From positions 1 to 64,000 of the forward strand of contig BPIL01000006.1 in NCBI GenBank assembly GCA_026004095.1: 64,000 bases of DNA, read 5' to 3'. Origin of the DNA: Meiothermus sp. (lineage in GTDB: Bacteria; Deinococcota; Deinococci; Deinococcales; Thermaceae). Each line of letters begins with the position of its first letter. Within the stretch, counting starts at the first letter, position 1. The translations under genes were made by a program, and so were the position numbers. This document shows, piece after piece, positions 1-9,621 of this stretch. The notes under the pieces were generated by a model. That model was not told the DNA's origin. It was given only the letters and a program-made list of their open reading frames with translations, and did not search any database.

Positions 1-4
1 TTTT

Positions 5-886
5 ATGAGTGAGCGAATACTAGCTCTGATCGTCACCCACAATCGTCAACATATGCTGCGGGACTGTCTCGAATTGCTGGCAGCCCAAACCCGCAAACCA
101 AATCACACACTGGTCATAGACAATGCCTCCACCGACGATACCCCCGCGCTTCTAGCCCAGCACCAGGTCGAACATATACGCCTGGAAAAGAACACGGGCG
201 CGGCAGGAGGTTTCCACTTTGGGCTGGCCGAGGCCTGCCGAAGGGACTTCGACTGGGTCTGGCTCCTCGACGACGATGCCCACCCAAGGCCCGACAGCCT
301 CCAGAAGCTATTGGAGGGCCTGGAGCGGGCTCGAGGTATCGGACCCGAGCCCAACCTGCTGCTAAGCCGCCTGCTCTGGGTGGATGGGCGCGTCCATCCC
401 ATGGGTGTACCCTGGCCGGATCTGCGCAAACCGGGGCTCATGCTCAAAGCACGCTCCCACGGCCTGATGCCCGTTCGCTTTGGCACCTATGCCTCCATGC
501 TGGTCAATCTGCGGGCCGCCCAAAGCCATCCCCTTCCGACGGCGGCTTACTTTCTGTACAACGACGACCTCGAGTACAGCGGGCGCCTGCTGCGCCGGGG
601 GGTGGGCTACCTCGTGCGAGACAGCCTGGTGGTGCACAAAACCCGCAACCCCTATAGCTCGGCAATCAACGCTTCGGACGAGGTGTTTTACCTCGAGGCC
701 CGCAACCGGGCCTGGTTGGTGCGCTCGGACGCCTTTGGGCCTCTCGGCAAAACCTACTGGCTACTGAATAGCCTGGGGGTGTTCACGGTTCGTCTCCTAA
801 AAAAGGGCCCACAAGGTATCAAACCCATCTGGAAAGGCTGGCTCGAGGGTTTTCAAACCCTGCCCGATTCCAACAACCAAGCCTGA
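5..886 (+). CDS. Family 2 glycosyltransferase (rhamnosyl/galactofuranosyl-like)
   Basis: Predicted GT-A fold glycosyltransferase that moves a nucleotide-activated sugar onto a surface glycan or lipid carrier. Near the N-terminus are the family 2 motifs VTHNR (about residue 10) and VIDNAST (about 37), a DDD triad in LLDDDAHP (about 90) for metal and nucleotide-sugar binding, and YNDDLEYSGR (about 185), resembling the catalytic acidic cluster of GlfT2/rhamnosyltransferase-like enzymes. The 293-residue length fits a single catalytic domain with no membrane segment. The start sits 4 bases from the window edge, so upstream context and a longer operon cannot be judged. The acceptor is unknown. Confidence 0.8.
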   Translation: MSERILALIVTHNRQHMLRDCLELLAAQTRKPNHTLVIDNASTDDTPALLAQHQVEHIRLEKNTGAAGGFHFGLAEACRRDFDWVWLLDDDAHPRPDSLQKLLEGLERARGIGPEPNLLLSRLLWVDGRVHPMGVPWPDLRKPGLMLKARSHGLMPVRFGTYASMLVNLRAAQSHPLPTAAYFLYNDDLEYSGRLLRRGVGYLVRDSLVVHKTRNPYSSAINASDEVFYLEARNRAWLVRSDAFGPLGKTYWLLNSLGVFTVRLLKKGPQGIKPIWKGWLEGFQTLPDSNNQA

Positions 887-937
887 TTCCGCACGCTCAA
901 TCGACTAGCTTAATGTCGTTGACCAGGATGGGACTGC

Positions 938-943
938 TAGAAT
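938..943 (+). promoter_or_regulatory. Possible -10 box TAGAAT before small ORF / MFS gene
   Basis: TAGAAT lies 6 nt before an ATG at 950, the spacing used by other leaderless genes in this window. A TTGACC lies upstream at 919-924, but the 13-nt spacer is short. A second TATATT at 1020-1025 could instead serve the MFS gene. Confidence 0.3.
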
Positions 944-949
944 CGCGGC

Positions 950-1081
950 ATGCACCCTCGTCGCGAAATGCCCCCAGCGCCCAATGGGTTGGATAATACA
1001 AAAGTGTCCACGCATCTTTTATATTGCCCTTGGCTCGGGGCCAGTCGGATGACGCCCAGCCCCGCAAGGAGGGCCCTATGA
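950..1081 (+). CDS. Possible small upstream ORF (43 aa) coupled to the MFS gene
   Basis: This ORF runs from ATG 950, 6 nt after a TAGAAT box, to a TGA that overlaps the MFS start codon (ATGA at 1078-1081). The MFS ribosome binding site lies inside it. That geometry would fit a leader ORF whose translation feeds the downstream gene. The peptide (rich in Pro and Arg) resembles no family I know and may be chance. Evidence is positional only. Confidence 0.25.
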   Translation: MHPRREMPPAPNGLDNTKVSTHLLYCPWLGASRMTPSPARRAL

Positions 1082-2265
1082 ACGCCCTGGACAAGCTCCC
1101 ATGGCAGCGGCAGGATTTGCCCAAATTCATCGTGATGCTCTCCACGCTGGGCCTTTTAGAGTTCACCCGCTCAGCTTTTTTCTGGGTGTACATGCCCTTT
1201 TCATCCAAAGAACTGGGTCTTAGCCTGAGCCTGGTCGGGCTGGCCTGGGTTGTGCACTCCCTGACCGAAGCACTGAGCCGGGGTATTGGGGGGTTTTTAG
1301 TTCAACGCATAGGCTTTGGCGCGGTGGGCGTTCTATCGGGCTTGGTGGGACTGCTGGCTTTGTCCGGCACCATCCTTAATCCCAACGGGTGGTTCTTGCT
1401 GGTAAGTATGCTGCTTTGGGGCGTGAGCATCTCCGGGTTGCAGCCAGGTTACCTATCTTTTTCCAGTCGAATCGCCGTTCCTGGTAGAGAAGGCCGGGCC
1501 ATCGCCTATGCGCAGTTCCTGGTGATACCCTGGATTGGTCTGGGCTGGGTCTTAGGAACCTTTTTTATAAGGAATCTGCCTGAAAGCACCTCGTTGCTGC
1601 TCTTTGCTGCCCTGGGCCTGGTCACCCTGCTCGGCCTCGCCAGCCTGGGCGTGCGGGAGCCCTTGCCAAAGCAAAGCCTTAACATTCGGCAGCTCATGCA
1701 GGTGCTCATCATCGTTCCAACCGCCTTTGCCCAGCTTTTTTTGCAAAACCTGTTCAATCTGGTAATCCTCAAATTCACCCTCACACACCTCAAGCTGACC
1801 GAGTGGCAGCTTTATCTAGCCATGGGTCTAGCCGCCGCAGTGGTCTTCCTGGGGGCTGGTATCCTGGGCCGCCTGCCCGACCGCAAAGGGGTCTGGCTAC
1901 CCCTGATCTCCAGCCTGGGCGCTCTGGCCGCCATCTTCCTGCTAATCGCCCAGCAGCCCTCCTACCCCTACTTCTTGCTTTTGTGCTTGCTGGGGGGCAT
2001 AGCTTTTGCAACCTTTGTGCCAAGCTGGAACGCCCTATTGGTGCGCCTGCTGCCCACGGAAAACCGAGCAGCCATCTGGGGCTCGTTGATGGTGGTTGAA
2101 GGCCTGGGAGCCGCCACCGGCCCAGCGGTGGGCGGGTTTTTATGGGACTGGCTGGGCCCCCGCGGTCCCTTCTGGGGCGGGGCCGCGGTATGTGGGCTGC
2201 TAATCGCCTTCTACGGTTTCGTTTACTGGAGACTACGCCGCGGCCTCTCGGTCGAGGCCTCTTAA
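1078..2265 (+). CDS. Major facilitator superfamily transporter
   Basis: A 395-residue integral membrane protein with about 12 hydrophobic segments, consistent with a secondary transporter (drug or metabolite efflux type). The start is set at ATG 1078, preceded by AAGGAGG; an in-frame earlier start at 1024 lacks a ribosome binding site. A loop between helices 2 and 3 (GGFLVQRIGFGAVG) and a charged loop after helix 8 (GRLPDRKGVWLP) match the GxxxDRxGR-type MFS signature. The last loop VRLLPTENRAAIWGS is also MFS-like. Substrate cannot be assigned. Confidence 0.8.
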   Translation: MNALDKLPWQRQDLPKFIVMLSTLGLLEFTRSAFFWVYMPFSSKELGLSLSLVGLAWVVHSLTEALSRGIGGFLVQRIGFGAVGVLSGLVGLLALSGTILNPNGWFLLVSMLLWGVSISGLQPGYLSFSSRIAVPGREGRAIAYAQFLVIPWIGLGWVLGTFFIRNLPESTSLLLFAALGLVTLLGLASLGVREPLPKQSLNIRQLMQVLIIVPTAFAQLFLQNLFNLVILKFTLTHLKLTEWQLYLAMGLAAAVVFLGAGILGRLPDRKGVWLPLISSLGALAAIFLLIAQQPSYPYFLLLCLLGGIAFATFVPSWNALLVRLLPTENRAAIWGSLMVVEGLGAATGPAVGGFLWDWLGPRGPFWGGAAVCGLLIAFYGFVYWRLRRGLSVEAS

Positions 2266-2318
2266 ATCAACCCTCGAGCGCCCCAACCATACTTACACCT
2301 CAAACTGCCAAACCCCAA

Positions 2319-2324
2319 TAGAAT
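2319..2324 (+). promoter_or_regulatory. -10 box TAGAAT, fumC promoter
   Basis: TAGAAT ends 9 nt before the fumC ATG with no Shine-Dalgarno between them, so the transcript is likely leaderless or nearly so. No clear -35 is seen. Confidence 0.45.
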
Positions 2325-2333
2325 ATAGCCGCT

Positions 2334-3725
2334 ATGGGATACCGAATCGAAACCGACACCATGGGCGAAGTGCAGGTCGAAGAGAGCCGCTACTGGGGGG
2401 CGCAAACCCAGCGTTCGCTGCAGAACTTCCCGATTGGGCAGGAGCGTTTCAAGATGCCCCGCTCCATCATCCGGGCCATGGGCATCCTAAAAAAAGGCGC
2501 GGCCCTAGCCAATGCCGACCTGGGCGAGCTACCTCGAGAGAAGGCCGATCTGATCGTACGGGCCGCCGATGAGGTGATTGCGGGTAAGCTGGACGACCAC
2601 TTCCCGCTGGTGGTCTTCCAGACCGGCTCGGGCACCCAGACCAACATGAACGCCAACGAGGTCATTGCCAACCGGGCCATCGAGCTGGCCGGGGGCGTGC
2701 TGGGCTCCAAAAAGCCCATTCACCCCAACGACGACGTCAACCGGGGGCAGTCCTCCAACGACACCTTCCCCACCGCCATGCACATTGCCGTGGTGGAGGA
2801 ACTGCACCGGCAGCTTTACCCCAACGTACAAAAGCTGCGTGACACCCTGGCGGCCAAGGCCGAGGCTTTCAAGGACGTGGTGAAGGTCGGGCGCACCCAC
2901 CTGCAGGACGCCACCCCCATCACCCTGGGGCAGGAAATAGGAAGCTGGGTGGCCCAGATCGACTACTGCCTGGGTGAGGTTCGCCACGCCGAACAGGGCC
3001 TCTACGAGCTGGCCATCGGGGGAACGGCGGTGGGCACCGGCCTCAACGCCCACCCCAAGTTTGGCGATCTGGCCGCCTCGTATTTTGCCAAGGAAACTGG
3101 CTTCCCCTTTGTTTCGGCCAAAAACAAATTTGCCGCACTCGCAGCCCACGATGCTCTGGTCACCACCAGTGCCGCCCTGCGCACCCTGGCCGGGGCCCTA
3201 ATGAAGATGGCCAACGATGTGCGCTGGCTGGCCTCCGGCCCACGCAACGGGATTGGCGAGATTACCATCCCGGAAAACGAACCCGGCAGCTCCATCATGC
3301 CCGGCAAGGTTAACCCCACCCAGAGCGAGGCCATGACCATGGTGTGTGTCCAGGTCTTCGGCAATGACGCGGCAGTGGCCTTCGCCGGTAGTCAGGGTAA
3401 CTTCCAGCTCAACGTGTTCAAGCCGGTGATGGTGTACAACGTTCTGACCAGCATCCAACTACTAGGCGACGCCTGCGCCGCTTTCAACGATAACTGCGCG
3501 GTGGGCATTGAACCCAACCTGCCGCGCATCCGAGAGAACCTCGAGAAAAACCTTATGCTGGTCACCGCCCTCAACCGCCACATCGGCTACGACAAGGCGG
3601 CTGCCATCGCCAAAAAAGCCCACAAGGAAGGCATCAGCCTCAAAGAAGCCGCCCTGGCGCTGGGCTACTTGACCGAGGAAGAGTTCGACAAGTGGGTGGT
3701 GCCCTTGGAGATGACCCACAACTAG
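2334..3725 (+). CDS. fumC: Class II fumarate hydratase
   Basis: Catalyses reversible hydration of fumarate to L-malate in the TCA cycle; cytoplasmic and expected to be a homotetramer. The 463-residue length is normal for the iron-independent class II enzyme. The fumarase/aspartase signature [15 protein letters not shown] is present around residues 318-332. Other landmarks are GSGTQTNMN (about 100), the [11 protein letters not shown] region (about 139) and the [16 protein letters not shown] region (about 186) with the catalytic His. ATG 2334 gives the canonical N-terminus ([11 protein letters not shown]). It stands alone between the MFS and sodA genes. Confidence 0.95.
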   Translation: MGYRIETDTMGEVQVEESRYWGAQTQRSLQNFPIGQERFKMPRSIIRAMGILKKGAALANADLGELPREKADLIVRAADEVIAGKLDDHFPLVVFQTGSGTQTNMNANEVIANRAIELAGGVLGSKKPIHPNDDVNRGQSSNDTFPTAMHIAVVEELHRQLYPNVQKLRDTLAAKAEAFKDVVKVGRTHLQDATPITLGQEIGSWVAQIDYCLGEVRHAEQGLYELAIGGTAVGTGLNAHPKFGDLAASYFAKETGFPFVSAKNKFAALAAHDALVTTSAALRTLAGALMKMANDVRWLASGPRNGIGEITIPENEPGSSIMPGKVNPTQSEAMTMVCVQVFGNDAAVAFAGSQGNFQLNVFKPVMVYNVLTSIQLLGDACAAFNDNCAVGIEPNLPRIRENLEKNLMLVTALNRHIGYDKAAAIAKKAHKEGISLKEAALALGYLTEEEFDKWVVPLEMTHN

Positions 3726-3796
3726 CGGCCTTTTGAGACCTCAGTCACAGCCTGAACCGGACTTGCGGTAATAGAGTACACCTGGGAGGTTCAACC

Positions 3797-4402
3797 ATGA
3801 GTTACCCGTTCAAACTACCCGAGCTCGCTTACCCTAAGGATGCACTGGAACCCCACATTGACGCGCAAACCATGGAGATTCACCATGGCAAGCACCATGC
3901 GGCCTATGTGAACAACCTGAATGCGGCTCTGGAGAAGCACCCCGAGCTGCATAGCTGGAGCCTCGAGGATTTGCTAACCAAAATTAACCAGGTGCCCGAA
4001 GACATCCGCACCGCGGTGCGCAACAACGGCGGCGGCCACCACAACCACACCCTGTTCTGGGACATCCTCACCCCCGGCGGCTCCAAAGAGCCTACCGGCA
4101 AGCTGGCCGAGGCCATCAATACCACATTCGGCTCTTTCGAGGAACTGAAAGCCAAGCTAACCCAGGCCGGCGCGACCCGCTTTGGCTCCGGCTGGGCCTG
4201 GCTGGTCAAGGACAAAGACGGCAAGCTGCACGTCTACAGCACCGCCAACCAGGACTCCCCCCTGATGGAAGGCCACACCCCGCTGCTGGGCATTGACGTG
4301 TGGGAGCACGCCTACTACCTCAAGTACCAGAACCGCCGCCCCGACTACCTGGCGGCGATCTGGAACGTGATTAACTGGAACAAAGTGGCCGAGCGGTTCT
4401 AG
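3797..4402 (+). CDS. sodA: Superoxide dismutase (Mn type)
   Basis: Dismutates superoxide to oxygen and peroxide. The 201-residue sequence has the Fe/Mn-SOD metal ligands: His in [13 protein letters not shown] (about 28), His in the [10 protein letters not shown] block (about 83), and Asp and His in the signature DVWEHAYY (about 167 and 171). The GGHHNH segment and the overall match to the Thermus enzyme favour manganese. The start has a good GGGAGG site 8 nt upstream. No signal peptide, so cytoplasmic. It ends just before a strong terminator. Confidence 0.95.
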   Translation: MSYPFKLPELAYPKDALEPHIDAQTMEIHHGKHHAAYVNNLNAALEKHPELHSWSLEDLLTKINQVPEDIRTAVRNNGGGHHNHTLFWDILTPGGSKEPTGKLAEAINTTFGSFEELKAKLTQAGATRFGSGWAWLVKDKDGKLHVYSTANQDSPLMEGHTPLLGIDVWEHAYYLKYQNRRPDYLAAIWNVINWNKVAERF

Positions 4403-4418
4403 CCAGACTCTAGGCAAG

Positions 4419-4450
4419 CAGGCCGGGTGAATCACCCGGCCTGTATTTTT
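4419..4450 (+). terminator. Rho-independent terminator after sodA
   Basis: A stem CAGGCCGGGTGA / TCACCCGGCCTG (4419-4430 with 4432-4443) is followed by TATTTTT on the plus strand. No T run follows on the minus strand, so it acts for sodA and not clearly for the convergent regulator gene. Confidence 0.9.
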
Positions 4451-4480
4451 AGATCATCAACGTAAAATTGCGTTATTACG

Positions 4481-7400
4481 CTATTCTCCTGACACTTTGC
4501 TCAAAGCCCAGGCCACATACCGGTTTTGCAAAAGCCGTTCGGCAAGGTGAGGGGGCAGTTGCTGCGCCAAGTTGTGGAGCAAGCTTTGGGTTTCGGCCAG
4601 CAAGTCCGCCCCCTGCTTGTCTCCCAGGGCCCGCGCCCTGGCATAGAGCACCAGCGGAAGGTCGTAGATGCCCAGTGCCCACGGTGCGCACAGCTCGTAG
4701 GCCTCAGCGGAGATTTGCCGGGCTTGCTTGCGGTTACCGGCCTGTAAATGGTTCAGGGCCAGAGCTGCCAGTGAGCGGGCGGTATGGCGGTATTCCTTTC
4801 TGTCTCGCCAGACCTGCACCGATTCCTCGAGGGTCTGCCGGCTTTGTTCGAGATGTCCCTGCTCGAGCAGGGTAAAGCCTAGGTTGAAAAGCACATGGCC
4901 CAGCCGGGCCCGCTCACCCATCTCGCGCAGGTCGCGTAGAGCGGCCTCGAGCTCACACCGCGCCTCCTCCAGGCGGCCCGCAACCATCAAGGCGTTGCCG
5001 TAGTCGGAGCGGAGCAGGGCCAGGTCGCGCCAGGCCCCAACTTCGGCAGCCTCAACCATGGCCTGCTGTACGGTGGCCTCGAGTTCGGGTTCCAGGCCCA
5101 GCACCGCCGCATTGAGCAGAAGGCCCTGCAAAGCATCCCACACCGCCCACCAGTCGCCGCGTTCGCGGGCTTCCTGGTACAGCAGGTCGGCCATCTGCGC
5201 GCTGGCGGCATAGTCGCCTTTGACCCAGTCCACCACCAGCTTATCGGCCCTCAACCGGCGCAGCAGGAGGTCGTCTTTGAGCTGGGCCGCCAGCGCATAA
5301 GCCCGGGCATACACCTGCCGGTGCTGCTCCAGCTCACCCAGCCGAAACCAGTAGCCCGAGAGGTTGCGCAAAGCCAGGGCTTGCATGGCCTGATCGCCAA
5401 TATCGTGGAAAGCCTGTATGGAGGCTAGCAGGGGCTCGAGCTGCCTATCAGGGTCACCCCCGCGGTACTCTAGCCAGGCCAGTTTGAACAGGGCGTGCCC
5501 CCGCTGCCAGGGGGTTCGGGCCAGGGGCATGGCCACCCGTATCGCTTCGATCCCCTCGGCCACCCGGCCCGAGGCCAGGGCCACATCCGCAGCCAGCAAA
5601 TGTGTACGGAAACGCTCGGGATCGCCCAGATTTTCAACCAAACGGGCCATCTCCTGGCGCTCGGGAATCTGCAATTGCCCCAGCGAAACGCGGGTCTCGG
5701 CGGCCTCAATTAGCATACGAAAGCGCTCCGAATCTGGCTCCATGGGCGGGCACAGAACCTGGGCGCGGGAATAGTGCTCCAGGGCTTGCCGGGCCAGGGG
5801 TCCGCGGCGCAGGCCACGACCGGCCATCAGATGGGCCACATAGGCTTCAGCGCGCAGACCGGCAGCCTCCAGGTGCGCAGCCAGTTGGGGCAACGGCCCC
5901 CCCACTTCGCGCAAGGCGTTGGCTATACGACCGTGCAACCAGCGGCGGCGGGACTCGCTCATCCCCTCCATCACCGCTTGCCGTACCAGCTCGTGCTGCA
6001 GGGTATAGCCCATCGGATCCAGCCGCAAGAAGCCGCTCTGGGTCAGGCGCTCCAGGGACTCGATGGGGGCCTCGAGGTGGCGCAACAGCCCAGCGGCCAG
6101 TTCGGGCGGCAGGGGAAAATCGGCCAGCGCCAGGGCCTGCACGATGGGAACAGCCCCCTCACCGAGCCGCTTAAGCCGTTCCAGCAGGGCATCACGCACG
6201 CTGGGTGGGAGGGGCAGTTCGCGGTAATCGCTGGTAAAGCCGTCGAAGGGCGTATGCCAGGCCCCTGCTTCGGCCCTGAGCAGGCCCTGGTCGAACAGGT
6301 AACGCAGCGTCTCCAAAACGCAAAAGGCATTCCCTCCAGTGGCCTTAAACAAGCGTTCGGCGAAGCGTTCGCCACCCTCTTGCTGGCCCGAAAGCCGGCG
6401 CAGTAAATCGAGCAGGGCCGACTGGCCGATGGGTTCCAGGGTTCTTTGCTGCATACGCCCTTCCTGGGCCAGCTCTTGCAACACCCGCCGCACCGGCTCA
6501 TTGTTTTGCAGTACTTCAGGTCGGGATGTGCCCAGTACAGCCAAGCCCAGCCTCCCCGCCCGGCGCACCAGGTAGGGCAGAAACTCCAGACTGGCCCAGT
6601 CCAGCCAGTGCAGATCATCCCATAGCACCACCCCACCCGGCCGCACGATGGTTAGCAAACCCCTGCACAGCGCCTCAAATAAGCGCGTCTTGTGCAAGTT
6701 GCCAGGTGGGCTTCCCAGCTCGGGCAGAAGCTGGGCCAGCTCCTCTCGCCACGGTGATGCCAGGTGGTGAAGCCTGCGATCCTCGTAGGCCTGGCGCAAT
6801 ACCTCCAACACCGCACTGAAACCAATTCCCTGGCCGCTTTCGCGCTGGCGGATCCGCAACACCTCGGCAGAGCCAGCCCTCGTCCGCCGCCTGGCGTACT
6901 CCAGGGCCAGCCGGGTTTTACCCACCCCAGCTTCACCCAGTAGCAGCAGCAGCCCCTGACCCCAGTGGGTCTCGAGCCAAAAGATATCCAGCTCACGGCC
7001 TACCAGAGGCGGCTCGGCCCAGGCGTTGGTGTTGTGGTTTGGAGGAGCAGCGAGCCTTCCAGCCTGCATTTGCGCTCCAAAGGCCTTCATCTCCTGGCTC
7101 AGCTCGAGGCCTAGCTGCTCCTTGAACAACACCTGAAACTGTTCAAACTGCCGCAGCGCTGCCGCGCGATCCCCCATCTGCAGGTACAGGCGCATTGCCG
7201 CCATCTGATCGGACTCCTGTAAGGGATCATCCCCTAGAAGCCGGAGGTACACCTTTAGGGCCTCATGGTAATTGGCACCGGCCTCGTAGCTGCGGGCCAG
7301 ACCGAGCAGGGCCTCACGATACAGGCCAGCCCAGCGTTCACGCTCGGGAATCAGCCAGTCCTGGAAATTTTCCGAGGTCTTCGCTTCCAGATCGGCCAGA

Positions 7401-7750
7401 AAACCACCCCGCCAGAGCGCCGCCGCTTCAGCCCAAGCCCCCTGAGCCATGTGGTGTAGGAACACCTCGAGGTCGGTCTCAACCACCCCCAGGCCGATCG
7501 AGGCTGTGGTTTGTGCGAACACCTGCTCCCACGGGGTGCGCTTAAGGCGGAATAACTCCTGGCGAAGGTTTCTGCGTGTGGCTGCCTCGCCGCCCTCCCA
7601 CAGCAGATCGGCCAGACGACCCCGCTCCACCGGGTGGCCCACCACCGCCAGGTAGGCCGCCATCGCCACCGCTTTCCGGGGTAAAAACGGCACCAAGCTG
7701 CCATCCACCCAGAGCTGGGGTGGGCCAAGCAAGCTCAGGTAGAGGGCCAC
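4481..7750 (-). CDS. AfsR/SARP-type regulator: winged helix, BTAD, NOD-ATPase, TPR
   Basis: A 1089-residue cytoplasmic signal-transduction ATPase and likely transcription activator. The N-terminal 90 residues look like an OmpR/SARP winged helix (RNLRQELFRLKR recognition-helix region). Residues about 95-235 are an all-helical bacterial transcriptional activation (BTAD) domain. An AAA_16/STAND ATPase follows, with Walker A GEAGVGKT near 270 and Walker B VVLWDDLHWLD near 377. The C-terminal 500 residues are helical TPR-like repeats. The start is GTG 7750, preceded by GAGGA. It lies 46 bp after trpC on the same strand and may be co-transcribed. Effector and target are unknown; the architecture resembles AfsR rather than LuxR-type LAL proteins, since no C-terminal LuxR HTH is seen. 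Confidence 0.8.
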   Translation of the reverse strand: MALYLSLLGPPQLWVDGSLVPFLPRKAVAMAAYLAVVGHPVERGRLADLLWEGGEAATRRNLRQELFRLKRTPWEQVFAQTTASIGLGVVETDLEVFLHHMAQGAWAEAAALWRGGFLADLEAKTSENFQDWLIPERERWAGLYREALLGLARSYEAGANYHEALKVYLRLLGDDPLQESDQMAAMRLYLQMGDRAAALRQFEQFQVLFKEQLGLELSQEMKAFGAQMQAGRLAAPPNHNTNAWAEPPLVGRELDIFWLETHWGQGLLLLLGEAGVGKTRLALEYARRRTRAGSAEVLRIRQRESGQGIGFSAVLEVLRQAYEDRRLHHLASPWREELAQLLPELGSPPGNLHKTRLFEALCRGLLTIVRPGGVVLWDDLHWLDWASLEFLPYLVRRAGRLGLAVLGTSRPEVLQNNEPVRRVLQELAQEGRMQQRTLEPIGQSALLDLLRRLSGQQEGGERFAERLFKATGGNAFCVLETLRYLFDQGLLRAEAGAWHTPFDGFTSDYRELPLPPSVRDALLERLKRLGEGAVPIVQALALADFPLPPELAAGLLRHLEAPIESLERLTQSGFLRLDPMGYTLQHELVRQAVMEGMSESRRRWLHGRIANALREVGGPLPQLAAHLEAAGLRAEAYVAHLMAGRGLRRGPLARQALEHYSRAQVLCPPMEPDSERFRMLIEAAETRVSLGQLQIPERQEMARLVENLGDPERFRTHLLAADVALASGRVAEGIEAIRVAMPLARTPWQRGHALFKLAWLEYRGGDPDRQLEPLLASIQAFHDIGDQAMQALALRNLSGYWFRLGELEQHRQVYARAYALAAQLKDDLLLRRLRADKLVVDWVKGDYAASAQMADLLYQEARERGDWWAVWDALQGLLLNAAVLGLEPELEATVQQAMVEAAEVGAWRDLALLRSDYGNALMVAGRLEEARCELEAALRDLREMGERARLGHVLFNLGFTLLEQGHLEQSRQTLEESVQVWRDRKEYRHTARSLAALALNHLQAGNRKQARQISAEAYELCAPWALGIYDLPLVLYARARALGDKQGADLLAETQSLLHNLAQQLPPHLAERLLQNRYVAWALSKVSGE

Positions 7751-7796
7751 ACAATCCTCGCACCGGCCGGGCTACCTCAACCGCACAAAAGCCCCT

Positions 7797-8585
7797 TCAC
7801 CTTCGCTGAACCCCGGTCATTTGCGAGACCGCGGTCTGCCAGTCGTGGCTGCGGGCCAGGCTGGTGCCTATCAAAACCCCATCAAACAGTCCCTCCAGCT
7901 CCTGCAGTTGGGCCCTCTCGTTGTAGCCCGACTCGGCCACCAGCAAACCTCTAAACCCCGCCGAACGTGCTATGTGCCCCAGGCGTGGGGCTGTTCGGCG
8001 GTCGATGCTCAAATCAACCAGGTTGCGGTTATTCACCCCGATGATGCTGGCCCCTGCCGCCAGGGCCAGCTCGAGTTCGGCTTCGTCGTGCACCTCCACC
8101 AAGGCCTCGAGCCCCGCCTGCTCGGCAAGTTGCAGGTAAGAGGCCGTGAGCCGGCCCAGCACCGCCACAATCAGCAGCACCGCCGAGGCCCCCAGGGCCC
8201 TGGCCTCGGCTACCTGCACCGGATGCACCGTGAAATCTTTTCGCAGCACCGGCACATCCACCGCAGCCCGCACCTCCCGCAGATCCTGGTCTGAACCGGC
8301 AAAGTAGTGCGGCTCGGTCAGTACGCTAATGGCTCGAGCGCCCCCGGCCACATACGCACGGGCCACTTCGGCGGCCTCGAGGGCCACCGCTATCTCGCCT
8401 TGCGAGGGACTCTTGCGTTTGACTTCAGCAATTAGCGATAGACCCGGCAAACGCAAAGCCTGGCTCAACAGGGGTGGGCTGGGCGGCGCCGGTACGGCCG
8501 GGGCTTGCAAGCCTTCCACTTCGCGCAAGCGTCGGCGTGCAATCTCACCCAGCACGCCCGGTACACGGGATAGCTCTGGAATCAT
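7797..8585 (-). CDS. trpC: Indole-3-glycerol phosphate synthase
   Basis: Closes the indole ring from CdRP in tryptophan synthesis; TIM-barrel enzyme of 262 residues. Seen are the IGPS motif [16 protein letters not shown] (about 52-67) with the catalytic Lys, [21 protein letters not shown] (about 113-133) with the second catalytic Lys, GVNNRNL (about 180) and LVAESGY (about 213). It is monofunctional and not clustered with other trp genes here. The start ATG lies 7 nt after a TAGCAT box without a Shine-Dalgarno. The large regulator gene follows closely on the same strand. Confidence 0.95.
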   Translation of the reverse strand: MIPELSRVPGVLGEIARRRLREVEGLQAPAVPAPPSPPLLSQALRLPGLSLIAEVKRKSPSQGEIAVALEAAEVARAYVAGGARAISVLTEPHYFAGSDQDLREVRAAVDVPVLRKDFTVHPVQVAEARALGASAVLLIVAVLGRLTASYLQLAEQAGLEALVEVHDEAELELALAAGASIIGVNNRNLVDLSIDRRTAPRLGHIARSAGFRGLLVAESGYNERAQLQELEGLFDGVLIGTSLARSHDWQTAVSQMTGVQRR

Positions 8586-8592
8586 GTGTTTT

Positions 8593-8598
8593 ATGCTA
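8593..8598 (-). promoter_or_regulatory. -10 box TAGCAT, trpC promoter (leaderless)
   Basis: TAGCAT (minus strand) ends 7 nt before the trpC ATG. It is back to back with the patatin promoter in a 118-bp divergent intergenic region. Confidence 0.5.
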
Positions 8599-8690
8599 CA
8601 CCAGCACGACTCGACACCATCGCCCGCACAGCTAAAACCGCCCTGGTCAAAGCTTAATCAAAGTTACTGCACCTGGTTCAATTATTTTGC

Positions 8691-8696
8691 TATCAT
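8691..8696 (+). promoter_or_regulatory. Extended -10 TGC-TATCAT, patatin gene promoter
   Basis: TATCAT preceded by TGC gives an extended -10. It ends 7 nt before ATG 8704, with no ribosome binding site. Confidence 0.5.
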
Positions 8697-8703
8697 GACA
8701 ATT

Positions 8704-9621
8704 ATGAACGGTATTGTGCTGGCTTTGGGGGGCGGTGGCGTGCGGGGCAGCGCACACATGGCCCTACTGGATGTGTTAAGCGAAGCCAACATTCCAATTG
8801 CAGGGCTGGCCGGTAGCTCCGCCGGCGCGCTGGCGGCGGCTTTATACGCTTTTGGCATCCGTGTACACCACAGCGAGCTTGGCGAGTGGCTCAAAGACCC
8901 CGAGCTCGAGCGTTTACAAAAAAACGGCACCATACATCAGGTAAGCCGCCTGATCGATTTCGTGCGGCGGCCTTACCTGGCCGAGGGGATCAAGATTCGC
9001 CAGGGCTACCGCGCACTGTTTGGTGAGCGGCGCATCGAAGAAAGCCCGATTCCCCTGATCATTCAGGCCTGCGACCTGACCACCGGGGAGCCGGTTATGC
9101 TGCGGGCCGGGCCGGTGGCCGAAGCCTTGGCCGCCAGCAGCGCCGTACCCAGTGTTTTCCCCCCGGTGGCCTGGCATGGCCGGCTGCTGATTGATGGCGA
9201 CGTGGCCGAAAAGGTACCGGTTACGGCCGCCAAAACCTTGCAGGCCGGCCCAATTGTTGCAGTCGACGTGTCCAATCGGGTGATACCCAGCGAGCCCAAA
9301 AGTGCGCTGGAAGCCGCCCTGCAGGCTGGGGAGGCCTCGCGCCGCCGGTTGTTGAGCATGGCCCTGGCCCAGGCCGATCTGGTAATTGCCCTGGAGGCCG
9401 ACCCTCCCATTGAAACCTTCGATTACACCAAGGCCCAGCGGGCCTACGAGCTGGGCCGCCAGAAGGCCGAGGCCGCCTTACCCAAAATCAGAGAGCTGCT
9501 GCTCAAACCCACCCATACCCGCAAACCCTGGTGGTTACGTTTTGCCCAGTTCAAGCCACAGGCGCCAAAAAGCAGCCCCGTAGCCCATGCAACCCAGGGT
9601 CAAAAACAGCGCCACACCTAA
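8704..9621 (+). CDS. Patatin-like phospholipase (RssA/YchK-type)
   Basis: Predicted serine acyl hydrolase with a Ser-Asp dyad. Visible motifs are the oxyanion loop GGGGVRG (about residues 8-14), the nucleophile elbow GSSAG (about 37-41), and DGD with the catalytic Asp (LLIDGDVAE, about 160). The 305-residue length fits single-domain bacterial patatins. ATG 8704 is chosen because the motif begins directly after it and a TATCAT box lies 7 nt upstream; the frame is open much further upstream but only as the antisense of trpC. The last 87 nt overlap the convergent membrane-protein gene. Lipid substrate unknown. Confidence 0.85.
   Translation: MNGIVLALGGGGVRGSAHMALLDVLSEANIPIAGLAGSSAGALAAALYAFGIRVHHSELGEWLKDPELERLQKNGTIHQVSRLIDFVRRPYLAEGIKIRQGYRALFGERRIEESPIPLIIQACDLTTGEPVMLRAGPVAEALAASSAVPSVFPPVAWHGRLLIDGDVAEKVPVTAAKTLQAGPIVAVDVSNRVIPSEPKSALEAALQAGEASRRRLLSMALAQADLVIALEADPPIETFDYTKAQRAYELGRQKAEAALPKIRELLLKPTHTRKPWWLRFAQFKPQAPKSSPVAHATQGQKQRHT

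Noticed and set aside
1790-2099. Overlapping open frames on both strands inside the MFS gene
   Set aside because: They lie wholly within a clear transporter gene, lack family motifs and reflect high GC3 codon use.
2529-3149. 206-codon antisense frame in fumC
   Set aside because: Antisense of a well-conserved gene; composition rich in Gly/Val/His from reverse-complemented codons, no start signals.
8329-8703. N-terminal extension of the patatin gene by about 125 codons
   Set aside because: This part is antisense to trpC and precedes the TATCAT promoter; family motifs start at ATG 8704.
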